Shown here one piece after another: positions 43,248-53,631 of a stretch of 64,000 nucleotides of DNA. The stretch's first letter is position 1. Each line of letters begins with the position of its first letter. The position numbers and the translations under genes are program-made. Under the pieces are notes generated by a model that was not told the origin of the DNA, ran no database searches, and was given only the letters and a program-made list of their open reading frames with translations. Location of the stretch: positions 154,957-218,956 of the forward strand of contig NZ_OBMT01000004.1 in NCBI RefSeq assembly GCF_900217815.1, written 5' to 3'. The DNA comes from Rhodobacter maris (GTDB lineage Bacteria > Pseudomonadota > Alphaproteobacteria > Rhodobacterales > Rhodobacteraceae).

Positions 43248-45794
43248 TCAGCCCGCGAGCCGCCCGACCATCTCGGCCAAATCGCGGCTGAGGCCCGGGG
43301 TGGCAGCAATGCGGGCGAGCGCGGCCTGCGCATGGGCCTGTCGCGTGGCGTCATAACGCCGCCAGGTTTCAAAGGCCGTCGACATCCGCGCCGCGGTCTG
43401 CGGGTTGAGCGGATCGAGCCGGATCAGCCAATCGGTATAAAGCGCATAGCCCGCCCCGTCGGCGCGGTGGAAGCCCGCGTGGTTGGCCGCAAACCCGCCC
43501 AGCAGGCTGCGGAAGCGGTTCGGGTTCTTCCACTCGAACCCCGGATCGGCGGCAAGCCGCGCCACCAGCCCGGCCGCCGCCTCGGGCGGCGTCAACACGG
43601 CCTGCACGGAGCGCCATTTGTCCATCACAAGCGGCTCGGCGCCCCAGCGCGCGGCAAAGCGCGCGAGCGCCGCGGCCGCCCCGCCCTCGGCCACGAGAAC
43701 CGAGAGCGCGCCGAGGCTCTCGGTCATGTTTTCCGCCGCCTCGAAGAGCGCCTGGGCGCGCGCGCCGCTATCGCGCGTGGCGAGGAAGGCGAGCGTTGCC
43801 AGACGCAGGCTGCGTTTTCCGGCCGGGCCCGCATCGGGGCTGTAGGGACCGGGCACCGCCGCCCCCTCATAGGCGGCGACAAACGCCGCCTCATGCTTTT
43901 GGGCGAGCGTTTCCATCAGCTTGCGGCGCGCGGCATGGATTGCATCGGGATCTGCGGCCACGCCCTTCGAGGCGATCGCCGCAGCGATCTCATCTTCGCC
44001 CGGCAGCCGCAGGCACGCGGCGCGGAAGCCCGGATCGGCGCTCTCATCCGCGAGCATCTGCCCCACGGCCTCAAGGTAATCGGGCGCGGGCGCGCCGCCT
44101 TCCGCCATCGCCATCAGCGTCTCGCGTGCAAGGCTGCGCCCCGCCTCCCAGCGGTTGAACGGATCGGTGTCATGAGCGAGCAGGAAAGCCTGCTCGGCGG
44201 GGGTGGTGGCGCGCTCAAGCAGCACCGGCGCCGAAAAGCCGCGCAGGATCGAGGGGACGGGGCGCACTGCCAGCCCCTCGAAACGGAAGCTCTGCCGGGC
44301 CTGCGTCATCTCCAGCATCTCGGTGGGCCGCAGCTCGTTGCCATTGGGACCAAGCAGCCCCACCGCAATCGGAATATGCCGCGGAGGCTTTTCCGCCTCG
44401 CCCGGGGTGGGAGGCGTTTCCTGCACAAAGTCAAGCGTGTAGGTGCCGTTCTCAAAGCGCTCGGCCACCCGCAGCCGCGGCGTGCCCGCCTGCACATACC
44501 AGAGCTTGAACTGGCTCAGATCGCGCCCCGAGGCATCCTCGAACACCGTGATCCAGTCCTCGATCGTGCAGGCCTGCCCGTCGTGGCGTTCGAAATAGAG
44601 GTCAAGCGCGGCGCGGTAGCCCTCCGGGCCCAGAAGCCGCGCCAGCATGCCCACCACCTCGGCGCCCTTCTCGTAAACAGTGGTGGTGTAGAAGTTGTTG
44701 ATTTCCTTGTAGCTTGAGGGGCGCGGCGGATGCGCCAAGGGGCCGGCGTCCTCGCGAAACTGGCGCGCACGCAGCGCCGCCACATCCTCGATGCGCTTGA
44801 GCGCCCCGAGCCGCACGTCGCGGGTGAAGCTCTGGTCGCGGAAGACCGTCAGCCCCTCTTTCAGGCAAAGCTGGAACCAGTCGCGGCAGGTGATGCGGTT
44901 GCCGGTCCAGTTATGGAAATATTCATGCGCGATCACCGCCTCGATGCGCTCGTAATCGGTATCGGTCGCGGTTTCGGGCGAGGCCAGAACCAGCTTCGAG
45001 TTGAAGATGTTGAGGCCCTTGTTCTCCATCGCCCCCATGTTGAAATCGTCAACCGCGACGATGTTGAAGAGATCGAGATCGTATTCACGCCCGTAGGCCT
45101 CTTCGTCCCATTTCATCGCGCGTTGCAGCGAGGCCAGCGCAAAATCGCAGCGGGTCTCGTCGCCCGGGCGCACCCAGATGTTGAGATCGACCTTGCGCCC
45201 CGAGGCGGTGGTGAACTCTCCCGAGGTGGCGCGCAAATCGCCCGCGACGAGCGCGAAGAGATAGGCGGGCTTCGGCCAGGGGTCGTCCCATTCCGCCCAG
45301 CCCTTGCCGAGCCCGACCGGGTTGCCGTTCGACAACAGCACCGGCAGGTCCGATTCAATGCGGACATGGAAGCGCGCCATCACATCGGGACGGTCGGGGT
45401 AGAAGGTGATCTTGCGGAACCCCTCCGCCTCGCATTGCGTGCAATAAAGGCCGTTGGACATGTAAAGCCCTTCGAGCGCCGTGTTCCTGGCCGGGGCGAT
45501 TTCAACCTCGGTCTCCAGCGTGAAGGGGCCTTCGGGAAGCTGTTCCGCCAGGATCGTGAGCCCGGTCTTGGTGAGAGTATAAGCCCCCGGTGGCAGCGGC
45601 GCACCGCCGAGCAGGATCTCGCGCAACGTCAGTTCTTCACCGTCAAGATGCAGATCGGCGCGCCCCGCCCGCGGCGCGAGCTTCAGCTCCGCGCGCACTA
45701 CCGTTGCCTCCGGCGCCAACCGGAAAGTCATGGAAATACTCTCGATCTCAAAAGGATAGGGTTTGTATTCGGAAAGAAGCGTCACGCCGTCCAT
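43248..45794 (-). CDS. pepN: Aminopeptidase N
   Basis: An 848-residue M1-family zinc aminopeptidase that removes N-terminal residues from peptides in the cytoplasm. The substrate motif [14 protein letters not shown] precedes the zinc site His290-Glu-x-x-His294 with Glu313. The C-terminal repeat domain runs to the end ([24 protein letters not shown]). The start is placed at ATG 45792-45794, five bases after GAGG; a TTG 15 bases upstream is possible. It is divergent from glcB. Confidence 0.95.
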   Translation of the reverse strand: MDGVTLLSEYKPYPFEIESISMTFRLAPEATVVRAELKLAPRAGRADLHLDGEELTLREILLGGAPLPPGAYTLTKTGLTILAEQLPEGPFTLETEVEIAPARNTALEGLYMSNGLYCTQCEAEGFRKITFYPDRPDVMARFHVRIESDLPVLLSNGNPVGLGKGWAEWDDPWPKPAYLFALVAGDLRATSGEFTTASGRKVDLNIWVRPGDETRCDFALASLQRAMKWDEEAYGREYDLDLFNIVAVDDFNMGAMENKGLNIFNSKLVLASPETATDTDYERIEAVIAHEYFHNWTGNRITCRDWFQLCLKEGLTVFRDQSFTRDVRLGALKRIEDVAALRARQFREDAGPLAHPPRPSSYKEINNFYTTTVYEKGAEVVGMLARLLGPEGYRAALDLYFERHDGQACTIEDWITVFEDASGRDLSQFKLWYVQAGTPRLRVAERFENGTYTLDFVQETPPTPGEAEKPPRHIPIAVGLLGPNGNELRPTEMLEMTQARQSFRFEGLAVRPVPSILRGFSAPVLLERATTPAEQAFLLAHDTDPFNRWEAGRSLARETLMAMAEGGAPAPDYLEAVGQMLADESADPGFRAACLRLPGEDEIAAAIASKGVAADPDAIHAARRKLMETLAQKHEAAFVAAYEGAAVPGPYSPDAGPAGKRSLRLATLAFLATRDSGARAQALFEAAENMTESLGALSVLVAEGGAAAALARFAARWGAEPLVMDKWRSVQAVLTPPEAAAGLVARLAADPGFEWKNPNRFRSLLGGFAANHAGFHRADGAGYALYTDWLIRLDPLNPQTAARMSTAFETWRRYDATRQAHAQAALARIAATPGLSRDLAEMVGRLAG

Positions 45795-45949
45795 ATCATC
45801 CTCGCGCAAATGTTGCCCTCAAGCTAGGCGCCGCGCGCGCCTTCGGCAAGATGCCCTCCTGCCACCGCGGGACGCAGGCCCGGTTTCGCTTTTCGCTGGA
45901 CAGGGGCGGTTGGAAGCACAAGATACCGCCCCAGAACAGGGAGGGCAGT

Positions 45950-48130
45950 ATGACGAACCGCGTTGAGCGCGAAGGCTTGCAGGTGGCCGAAGAGCTGGCC
46001 GCCTTCCTCGAAACCGAGGCATTGCCGGGCTCCGGCGTGGCTCCGGGGCGGTTCTGGGCCGGGCTTTCCGCGCTGATCCACGATTTCGGGCCGAAGAACC
46101 GCGCGCTTCTCGACAAGCGCGAGGCGCTCGGCGCGCGGATCGACGACTGGCATCTGCATCACCGCGGCCAGGGCCATGACGCGAGCGCCTATCGCGCCTT
46201 TTTGAGCGAGATCGGTTATCTCGTGCCCGAAGGCCCCGGTTTCACCATCGAGACCGCCGGGACCGACCCCGAGATCGCCAGCCTCTGCGGCCCGCAACTC
46301 GTCGTGCCGATCACCAATGCACGTTATGCGCTCAACGCCGCGAATGCGCGCTGGGGCAGCCTTTACGATGCGCTTTACGGCACCGATGCACTGGGGGAGG
46401 CGCCAAAATCGCCGGGCTATGACCCCGCGCGCGGCGCCAAGGTGATCGCCTGGGCGAAAAAGTTCCTCGACGAGGCCTGCCCGCTGGTTGCGGGCTCCTG
46501 GGCGGGGGCCTCGAAGCTGCGCATCCAGGACGGTGGGCTCTTTGCCGAGGTGGCAGGCGAGGAAACCGGGCTCGCGAGCCCCGCGCAATGTGCAGGCTAC
46601 CGCGGAGCGCCTGAGGCGCCCACGGAAATTCTGCTCAAGCACAATGGCTTGCATATCATTCTGAAGATTGACCCCGCGCACCGGATCGGCGCCTCGGACC
46701 CCGCAGGCATTGCCGATATGGTGCTGGAATCGGCCCTCTCCTCGATCATGGATTGTGAGGATTCCGTCGCCACCGTCGATGCCGAGGACAAGACGCTTGC
46801 CTATCGCAACTGGCTCGGCCTGATGCAGGGCACGCTGACCGAAACCGTCACCAAGGGCGAGAAAACCTTCACCCGCGCGCTCGCCCCCGACCTCAGCTTC
46901 ACCGCGCCCGATGGCGGCACGCTCACCCTCAAGGGCCGCGCGCTGATGCTGGTGCGCAACGTCGGCCATCTGATGTCCACCCCGGCGGTGCGCTGCCGCG
47001 ACGGGCGCGAGGTCTGCGAAGGGCTTCTTGATGCCATGGTCACCACGCTCTGCGCGCTCCATGATCTAAAAAAGGCCGAAGGGCCGCGCAATTCCGAGAC
47101 CGGCGCGATTTATGTGGTGAAGCCGAAGATGCACGGCCCCGAAGAGGTGGCCTTTGCCGATGCCGTCTTCACCCATGTTGAAGAGGTGCTGGGCCTGCCG
47201 CAATATACCGTCAAGCTTGGCATCATGGATGAGGAGCGGCGCACCTCGGTCAATCTCAAAGAGTGCATCCGCGCCGCCAGGCACCGGGTTGCCTTCATCA
47301 ACACGGGCTTTCTCGACCGCACCGGCGACGAGATCTACACCTCGATGGAAGCCGGGCCGATGCTGCGCAAGGGCGAGATGAAATCGCAGCCCTGGATTGC
47401 GGCTTACGAGGACCGCAATGTCGATATTGGCCTCAGATGCGGGCTCGCCGGGCGCGCCCAGATCGGCAAGGGCATGTGGGCCGCGCCCGACAACATGGCC
47501 GAGATGCTGAGCCAGAAGATCGCGCATCCGATGGCCGGGGCAAATTGCGCCTGGGTGCCCTCGCCCACCGCGGCGACGCTGCACGCCACACATTACCACC
47601 GCATCGACGTGAAGGCGCGCCAGCGCGAGATCGCGGCCTTGGCCCGGCCCGAACGGCTTGACGACCTGCTCACGATCCCGCTTGCCGCCGGGCGCAACTA
47701 TTCCGAGGCCGAGATCGCCGCCGAGATCGAGAACAACGCCCAGGGCATTCTGGGCTATGTGGTGCGCTGGGTCGATCAGGGGATCGGCTGCTCCAAGGTG
47801 CCCGACATTCATGATGTCGGCCTGATGGAAGACCGCGCCACCTTGCGCATCAGCGCGCAGGCGCTCGCAAACTGGCTCCATCATGGGGTGGTGAGCGAGG
47901 GCCGGGTGATGGAGGCGATGCGCAAGATGGCGAAGGTGGTGGACCGGCAAAACGCCCATGACCCCGCCTACCGCCCGATGGCGCCCAATTTCGACGGGCT
48001 CGCCTTTCAGGCCGCCTGCGATCTGGTGTTCCTCGCACGGATCCAGTCCTCTGGCTATACCGAGCCGGTGCTGCACCAGCGCCGCGCCCAGGTCAAAAAG
48101 GAAGCGCAAGCATTGAGCGAAGTACAATAG
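45950..48130 (+). CDS. glcB: Malate synthase G
   Basis: A 726-residue malate synthase G (E. coli GlcB has 723 residues), condensing glyoxylate with acetyl-CoA to malate. Signatures are [35 protein letters not shown] segments, [29 protein letters not shown] and [17 protein letters not shown]. The frame is open upstream, but the ATG at 45950 has GGGAGGG and the family start [11 protein letters not shown]. It uses the glyoxylate made by GlcDEF, although the gene lies 40 kb away from glcDEF. Confidence 0.97.
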   Translation: MTNRVEREGLQVAEELAAFLETEALPGSGVAPGRFWAGLSALIHDFGPKNRALLDKREALGARIDDWHLHHRGQGHDASAYRAFLSEIGYLVPEGPGFTIETAGTDPEIASLCGPQLVVPITNARYALNAANARWGSLYDALYGTDALGEAPKSPGYDPARGAKVIAWAKKFLDEACPLVAGSWAGASKLRIQDGGLFAEVAGEETGLASPAQCAGYRGAPEAPTEILLKHNGLHIILKIDPAHRIGASDPAGIADMVLESALSSIMDCEDSVATVDAEDKTLAYRNWLGLMQGTLTETVTKGEKTFTRALAPDLSFTAPDGGTLTLKGRALMLVRNVGHLMSTPAVRCRDGREVCEGLLDAMVTTLCALHDLKKAEGPRNSETGAIYVVKPKMHGPEEVAFADAVFTHVEEVLGLPQYTVKLGIMDEERRTSVNLKECIRAARHRVAFINTGFLDRTGDEIYTSMEAGPMLRKGEMKSQPWIAAYEDRNVDIGLRCGLAGRAQIGKGMWAAPDNMAEMLSQKIAHPMAGANCAWVPSPTAATLHATHYHRIDVKARQREIAALARPERLDDLLTIPLAAGRNYSEAEIAAEIENNAQGILGYVVRWVDQGIGCSKVPDIHDVGLMEDRATLRISAQALANWLHHGVVSEGRVMEAMRKMAKVVDRQNAHDPAYRPMAPNFDGLAFQAACDLVFLARIQSSGYTEPVLHQRRAQVKKEAQALSEVQ

Positions 48131-48399
48131 GAACGGCGCTGGGCCATGGTGTCATGTCGGCCGAAGGCGGACAACAAGGACCGGTATCAGACTTCTGTCA
48201 AGCGCGACGAATGGGAAACGATCCTGCCGGAATTCGTGTTCCGCAAGACCGGGGGAGCTCTGAAGGTTTCAGGGAATCTTGGGTATTTGGGAAGCGCAAT
48301 CCGCGAAGTGAGGATTGCGAATCCGCGCATTAGCCGCGTCCGATTGTATTGAACCAGTGAAGTCCTGCGCATGCGACAAAGGAGAACGTGGCAATCAGT

Positions 48400-48477
48400 A
48401 TGACGATGGACGACAGCATCAAACGTTGGACAGCGAAGCGGAAGACGGCGCTCGTTATCGAGATCATTCGTAACTGA
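48400..48477 (+). pseudogene. IS3-type OrfA transposase fragment
   Basis: A 25-codon frame starts MTMDDSIKRWTAKRKTALVI and then stops. This is the N-terminus of small helix-turn-helix transposase proteins of IS3-like elements, which normally run about 90-130 residues. The rest of the element is missing. AGGAG lies upstream in the former leader. Confidence 0.6.
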
Positions 48478-48484
48478 CCGGTTG

Positions 48485-48781
48485 TTACCGCAGGGATTGG
48501 GCCTTGATGCGGGCGACGCGTTCCGCGTCATTGACAAAGTCGTCGAGGAAGGCGTGCCAGGTTTTGGTGTTGATACGTGCGCCTCTGAGCATGTCTTTTC
48601 GCTCATCGATGCCATCATCGGTCGGGGCGGTGATAGTGTCGTCGGGTTCGATGTCGACGCGGATGATCGTTCCGCAGCTTGGGTTGTCGCCATTGCAGAC
48701 GATTTCTTCGAGAAGCTCGGGGGCTGCGCCCAGCATGTTGGCGACGTAGTCGATGGTGCAGACATGAGTGATGGCGGCCAT
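48485..48781 (-). CDS. Small protein of unknown function inside the IS debris
   Basis: A 98-residue acidic protein starting MAAITHVCTIDYVANMLGA, with LLEEIVCNGDN, DDTITAPTDDGIDE and a helical C-terminus (TWHAFLDDFVNDAERVARI). The regular pattern of hydrophobic and acidic residues suggests a real protein rather than a chance frame. It has no known function. It stands between two transposase fragments and was probably carried by a mobile element. Confidence 0.45.
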   Translation of the reverse strand: MAAITHVCTIDYVANMLGAAPELLEEIVCNGDNPSCGTIIRVDIEPDDTITAPTDDGIDERKDMLRGARINTKTWHAFLDDFVNDAERVARIKAQSLR

Positions 48782-48867
48782 CAGGCGGCCTCGGGTCGCG
48801 TTTCGGGAAGCTGGGACCAGTTCCAAGGCGAAAGTCATCAAGGCGGGTGTCTTCGGCGCGCAGGCGA

Positions 48868-48984
48868 ACGATATGGGCTGCACTTTGGTGCGCACTATCG
48901 GACTGGTGCGGGTGAAGGCGAAGATCGGGATGAAGAACCTTGCCTACAACATGCGACGGCTGACGCAACTGCGCCGCCTGCCCC
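48868..48984 (+). pseudogene. IS5-family transposase C-terminal fragment
   Basis: About 39 codons, MGCTLVRTIGLVRVKAKIG then MKNLAYNMRRLTQL, match the end of IS5-type DDE transposases (pattern RTIGxxRAxxKIGMxNLxYN). No start, catalytic residues or full frame are present. Together with 48400-48477 it marks an IS graveyard. Confidence 0.65.
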
Positions 48985-49401
48985 CATCCGGGCGTGGACC
49001 TCAGGCCGAGGGGGGCAAAGCGCGCCGGGACCGGGCGGAAGGGTCGCTGATCACGTCCCCAAACATCACAGCAAGCCGTTTCCGGCAGTTTTCAGGCGGT
49101 CAAACAGGCTTTGAGCCGCGGGAACGGTGAAAAATCGAGGTGCCCTCAGATGGGTCGAGACAGAAATGCATTATGATCTCGGCGTAGGCCGCTGAAACCA
49201 AGAAAAGTTGGATATCTTCTCGAAAGCACCGCCCGACGTGAGCATCGGTTCGATCTGGCGGCCTTTGTCAGTGCTACGGCCGGTTGTGTGGCATGGCTGA
49301 TCAAGCGGACCAACAAGAAGTGCAGATCCGCTCAATCAGCATCGAAGAAGAAATCGTCACGAGCAAGCCTCTTCCTGCGAGCGGCTCAAGGTGTGACAGG
49401 C
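48985..49401. other. Non-coding debris between the IS fragment and the RTX gene
   Basis: No complete gene or terminator was recognised. The short frames here have no binding sites. The stretch probably holds eroded insertion-sequence DNA. Confidence 0.45.
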
Positions 49402-52400
49402 TCACATGAAGAGGAAATCATTTTTTGTGAGCTCACCCGCGCTGATACCAAGAAGGTAAATCGTCTGCCCCTCGTAATTCAGCGACACCCCCAGCGTGCC
49501 GCCGACGACAGTATTGGTGATATCAAGCGCATCGAAATAACCGTTGAGGCCAGAGCCCGGCGCATTTTCGATGCCCGAGAGCCGCAAAAGATCCAGCCCG
49601 CCCTCGAAATCGAGGATCACATCGGTGTCGCCGGAAATCATTTCGTTGAAAAGGAACACATCCCGACCGGCACCGCCCGACATCGTGTCATTGCCAGCGC
49701 CACCATTGATCATGTCGTCGCCCGCATCGCCATAGATCAGGTCGTCCCGATCTCCGCCCGCGAGGAAATCGTTGCCGGTGCCGCCGCGGATCGTGTCGTC
49801 GCCCTCGCCGCCTCCAATCGTGTCATTCCCGGCGTCTCCCGAGAGACTGTCTCGGCCCGAGCCGCCGCCCATTGCGTCATTGCCATCGCCACCGAAGAGC
49901 GTGTCATTGCCGAAGCTCGCGCCCATCACGTCTTTGCCGAGCCCACCGCTCATGGAATCGTCGCCCGCGCCGCCGTTCACGGTGTCATTGCCCGCAGAGC
50001 CGAGGAGCGTGTCATCGCCCATACCGCCCCCCATGAAATCGTTGCCCGCACCGCCATCCATGCTGTCGTTGTCGAGGCCGCCGCCCATCAGGTCATCGTC
50101 ATCGCCGCCATCGAGGGAATCATTACCCTCCGCGCCGGAAATGTTGTCCGCGCCGGTGTCGCCGTGGATCGTGTCGTTGCCGTCATTGCCGCGAAGCCCG
50201 TCGTCGCCCGCGCCGCCATAGAGCAGGTCATTGCCACTGTCGCCCGAGAGCAGATCGTCACCGCTGCCGCCTGAAAGCGTGTCATTGCCGCCCAAGCCAC
50301 TGATCGTGTCATTTCCGTCGCTGCCCGCGATCATGTCGGCGCCCGTGGTGCCGTTCACGTCGAGCGCGGCCGGGGTGACGGTGGCGGAAACGGCAGAGGT
50401 AACGCTCTCATGCGTGCCGAAGAAGTCGGTGTAGCTCAGTCGCGCCGCGATCACATGGCCCTGATCGGCGGAGGTAAGCGTGTAGGTGGCCGCGGTCGCG
50501 CCCGAGATCACCACGCCGTCGCGCAGCCATTGCCAGCTGCGCGTGGCGGTATTGATACCATCCGCATCGGCGACCGTCGAAATCGCACCGAGCACGGAAC
50601 CCACCTGCGCCGCGCCCGAAAGCGTTACAGAGCCTGTCGGCGCCGCATTCACGTTGGTAATCGTCCAGGAGAAACTGTCGGTAATGGTGATCGCGCCGTC
50701 CGAGGCTGTGACGGTCACTTGCATCGGCGCGCCCCCGGCCACCGCCGAGATCGTACCGGAAATCACATGCCCGGAAAGGCTCAGGCCGGAGGCGAGGCCG
50801 CTGACGGAATAGCTCAGCGTATCGCCCTCTGGATCGGAGAAATAATCCGCCAAATCAAGGGAGACCGATCCCTCATAGCTCGAGAGGGTGGCGGGCAGGT
50901 TCGACACCGGCGCGCTGTTGACCACAAGCCCGGCAAGCGTTGTCCAGGAGTAAGAGACATCGGCAAACTGCACATATTCGAACCCGCTCAGCAGCGTGCC
51001 GTTGTAGAGCAGCGAGCTCGACGTGGGCGCCGAGAGCAGGGCAGCATTGAAATTCCCTTCGAGAATGGCAAGGTCGGTGCCCGCGCCGCCGTCAAGCGTA
51101 TCTTCGCCGCCGCCGCCCATCACCGTGTCATTTCCAGCGCCGCCCGCGAGGCTGTCACCCAGCGCACTCCCAAACAGCCGGTCTGCCGAACCGGTGCCGG
51201 CAAGCGTGCGCGCGCCCGACGTGTCGAAGATGAAATCCGAGGCGTCGAGCGTGTCGGCATCGACGCCGGTGAGAAAGATCTTGTGTTGCAGCCCGCCCCA
51301 GGTGGTGGCGAGCACCGCATCGGTGCCATTCTCCGTGTCGAGGATCTGTGCAACCTGTGCAACGCTCGTGATGCCCCAGGCGGAGAGGTCGATCCGGTCA
51401 TATCCAGCCGTGAAATCGGCGACCGTATCGGTGCTCACAGAACTCCCCGCAAGCAAAGACATGCAGAAGACGTCATAGCCGTCATGGCCGTAAAGCGTGT
51501 TCGTCCCGGCGCCGCCGATGAGCGTGTCATTGCCGCTGCCGCCCAGAAGCCGGTCGCCACCGCCGCCGCCAAAGATCTGATCGTCGCCGTTGCCGCCATT
51601 GATCGTATCGGCCACCTCGCTGCCAAAGAGCCGGTCTCGCCAGCTTGTGCCGACCATGTCGAGCGCGGTCGAGGGGCCGAAGATGAAATCGGAGGCGCTC
51701 AGGGCCGAAGCGGTGACATTGCTGATGCGCAGCGCGTGATATTCACTCCCGTACCACGCATTGAAGTAAGCATCGGTGCCATCGACAGTGGTGAGGATTT
51801 CCTGAAGCATCTCGAAACTTGAGATCCCCCAGGCGGAAATGTCGATTTTGTCGCCCGCGGTGAAATCGGCGATCGTGGTAGTGTCGCTTGTGCTGCTGCT
51901 ACGCGCAAAGACAAAGAAAACGTCATTGCCAGATTGCCCGTAAAGCACGTTGGTGCCGGTGCCGCCACTGAGGCGATCATCCCCATCGCCACCGAAAATT
52001 GTGTCATCACCGCCCGCACCGTTGATTGTATCCCCGACAAGGCTGCCGAAGAGATAATCTGTCGAGGTGTTACCGACCATGTCTATCGGAGTGCCCGCAG
52101 TATCGAAAATGAAATCGTTTGCGGTAAGTGCTGCGGCATCGACATTGTTGATCCGGATCGAATACAGATAACCGGAAAAATAGGCCCGTAGATAGGCGTC
52201 GGTGCTGTCGACGGTTTCGAGAATCTCCTGAATCTGGTCGAAACTCGAAATCCCCCATGCGGAAACGTCGATCCGGTCGCCTGTGGTGAAATCACCAATC
52301 GTAACATTCTGAGTGCTTGAGTAGGATGTGCCGCGCGCCGAGACGACAAAAACATCGTTGCCGGATTGACCGTAGAGCAGGTCGTTCCCGCTGTCGCCGC

Positions 52401-53391
52401 GCAGCGTGTCATTGCCGCTCCCGCCAAGAAGACGGTCATCGCCAGAACCGCCGCGAATGGAGTCATCGCCCGTGCTGCCAAAGAGCCGATCACTGTCACT
52501 CGTGCCGATGATCGTACTGGCACCTGCTGTGCTGAAGATGAAATCCGCCGCCGTCAGCGTCGAGGCCGCGATGCCACTGAGCTGGATGGAATAACTGACA
52601 CCATCATATCGGGCATTGAAATAAGCATCGGTACCATCGGCGATCTGGAGTATATTTTGGATCTGATCGAAGCTGGAAATTCCCCAGGCAGAGACATCGA
52701 TCCGTTCACCGGGCGAAAAGTCTTTAATCGTGATGATCTGCTGGTTGGAATAATAATACCCGCCGAGGCGTTCGGAAACTACGAACAGATCAACCCCGGC
52801 TTGTCCATAGAGAGTATTTTCACCGGTTCCGCCGTTGAGTGTGTCATTGCCGTCGCCGCCGCGCAACGCGTCATTGCCTGCCCCGCCAGTGATCAGGTCC
52901 GAGCCAGTTGTGCCGAACAACCGATCATTGTCGGTCGTGCCGGTAATCTCGCTCGCCCCTGCAGTGCTGAAAACAAAATTCGACGCGGTGAGGGTCGAGG
53001 CGGCAAAGTCTCTGATCTGTATCGAATAGTTGACAGCGTCGTACCAGGCATTGAAATATGCGTCAGTGCCGTCCACGACCTCAAGTATGCTCTGAATCTG
53101 GTCGAAACTTGAAATTCCCCAAGCAGATACATCGATCCGGTCGCCGCTCGCGAAATCAGCGATTGTAATAACCTGCTGATTGTAATAATAATATCCGCCA
53201 ATACGCTCGGAGACCATGAAAAGGTCGTTGCCCGCTTCGCCATAGAGCGTATCGTACCCGGTGCCGCCGTTAAGCGTGTCATTTCCCGCACCGCCATAGA
53301 GCAAGTCACTGCTGCCATAGCCATAGAGAATATCATTGCCGGAAGTGCCCGTCAGGGTATCGTAACCAGAAGTACCTTCGATAATGCTCAT
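49402..53391 (-). CDS. Large RTX protein with five tandem modules
   Basis: A 1,329-residue protein of the haemolysin-type calcium-binding family, with no Sec signal. Residues 1 to about 740 are five similar modules. Each joins glycine-rich nonapeptide repeats (GGxGxDxLx) to a domain containing RIDVSAWGISSFDQIQ, DGTDAYFNA and LTASDFIFSTAG. About 820-1000 are two Ig/cadherin-like domains (SYEGSVSLDLADYFSDPEGD; then GSVTLSGAAQVGSVLG). From 1014 to 1255 is a long uninterrupted RTX array, then a C-terminal tail ending NDFLFM, typical of type I secretion substrates. No enzymatic domain or secretion genes are seen. It may be an adhesin, matrix or surface-layer-like protein. Confidence 0.93.
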   Translation of the reverse strand: MSIIEGTSGYDTLTGTSGNDILYGYGSSDLLYGGAGNDTLNGGTGYDTLYGEAGNDLFMVSERIGGYYYYNQQVITIADFASGDRIDVSAWGISSFDQIQSILEVVDGTDAYFNAWYDAVNYSIQIRDFAASTLTASNFVFSTAGASEITGTTDNDRLFGTTGSDLITGGAGNDALRGGDGNDTLNGGTGENTLYGQAGVDLFVVSERLGGYYYSNQQIITIKDFSPGERIDVSAWGISSFDQIQNILQIADGTDAYFNARYDGVSYSIQLSGIAASTLTAADFIFSTAGASTIIGTSDSDRLFGSTGDDSIRGGSGDDRLLGGSGNDTLRGDSGNDLLYGQSGNDVFVVSARGTSYSSTQNVTIGDFTTGDRIDVSAWGISSFDQIQEILETVDSTDAYLRAYFSGYLYSIRINNVDAAALTANDFIFDTAGTPIDMVGNTSTDYLFGSLVGDTINGAGGDDTIFGGDGDDRLSGGTGTNVLYGQSGNDVFFVFARSSSTSDTTTIADFTAGDKIDISAWGISSFEMLQEILTTVDGTDAYFNAWYGSEYHALRISNVTASALSASDFIFGPSTALDMVGTSWRDRLFGSEVADTINGGNGDDQIFGGGGGDRLLGGSGNDTLIGGAGTNTLYGHDGYDVFCMSLLAGSSVSTDTVADFTAGYDRIDLSAWGITSVAQVAQILDTENGTDAVLATTWGGLQHKIFLTGVDADTLDASDFIFDTSGARTLAGTGSADRLFGSALGDSLAGGAGNDTVMGGGGEDTLDGGAGTDLAILEGNFNAALLSAPTSSSLLYNGTLLSGFEYVQFADVSYSWTTLAGLVVNSAPVSNLPATLSSYEGSVSLDLADYFSDPEGDTLSYSVSGLASGLSLSGHVISGTISAVAGGAPMQVTVTASDGAITITDSFSWTITNVNAAPTGSVTLSGAAQVGSVLGAISTVADADGINTATRSWQWLRDGVVISGATAATYTLTSADQGHVIAARLSYTDFFGTHESVTSAVSATVTPAALDVNGTTGADMIAGSDGNDTISGLGGNDTLSGGSGDDLLSGDSGNDLLYGGAGDDGLRGNDGNDTIHGDTGADNISGAEGNDSLDGGDDDDLMGGGLDNDSMDGGAGNDFMGGGMGDDTLLGSAGNDTVNGGAGDDSMSGGLGKDVMGASFGNDTLFGGDGNDAMGGGSGRDSLSGDAGNDTIGGGEGDDTIRGGTGNDFLAGGDRDDLIYGDAGDDMINGGAGNDTMSGGAGRDVFLFNEMISGDTDVILDFEGGLDLLRLSGIENAPGSGLNGYFDALDITNTVVGGTLGVSLNYEGQTIYLLGISAGELTKNDFLFM
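51200..53391 (-). repeat. Five tandem modules of about 430 bp within the RTX gene
   Basis: The strongest landmark (RIDVSAWGISS codons) recurs near 53122, 52689, 52259, 51830 and 51390, a spacing of 429-440 bases. The first two modules are most alike, and the fifth is the most divergent. Confidence 0.85.
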
Positions 53392-53631
53392 GGCAATGCG
53401 CTCCAGACCGGTTTGGTCAAATCAGGTGTGAGAATCAGCAAAGTCGCAGTCAATGCGCGTAATTTCACGCGCCTTTGGGAGGCAGTCAAGGATCTGAATG
53501 CCCGACTTGCACGGAAAATGCCTCCCGTAGACTGACGATCTCAATGGCGCGCAACCGCGCCGATTTGCCGCCTTGACTTCGAAGTGCCGTGAGGCAGCCT
53601 GTCCAGATCCCGAAGATTACTGGGTGCAAAC

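Noticed and set aside
48146..48352. Plus-strand frame of 68 codons after glcB
   Set aside because: It has no binding site and no motif, and it lies in IS debris; both strands look eroded.
49402..53391. Repetitive DNA considered as a CRISPR or satellite array
   Set aside because: The repeats are translated glycine-rich RTX nonapeptides in one long frame and vary between units; there are no constant spacers.
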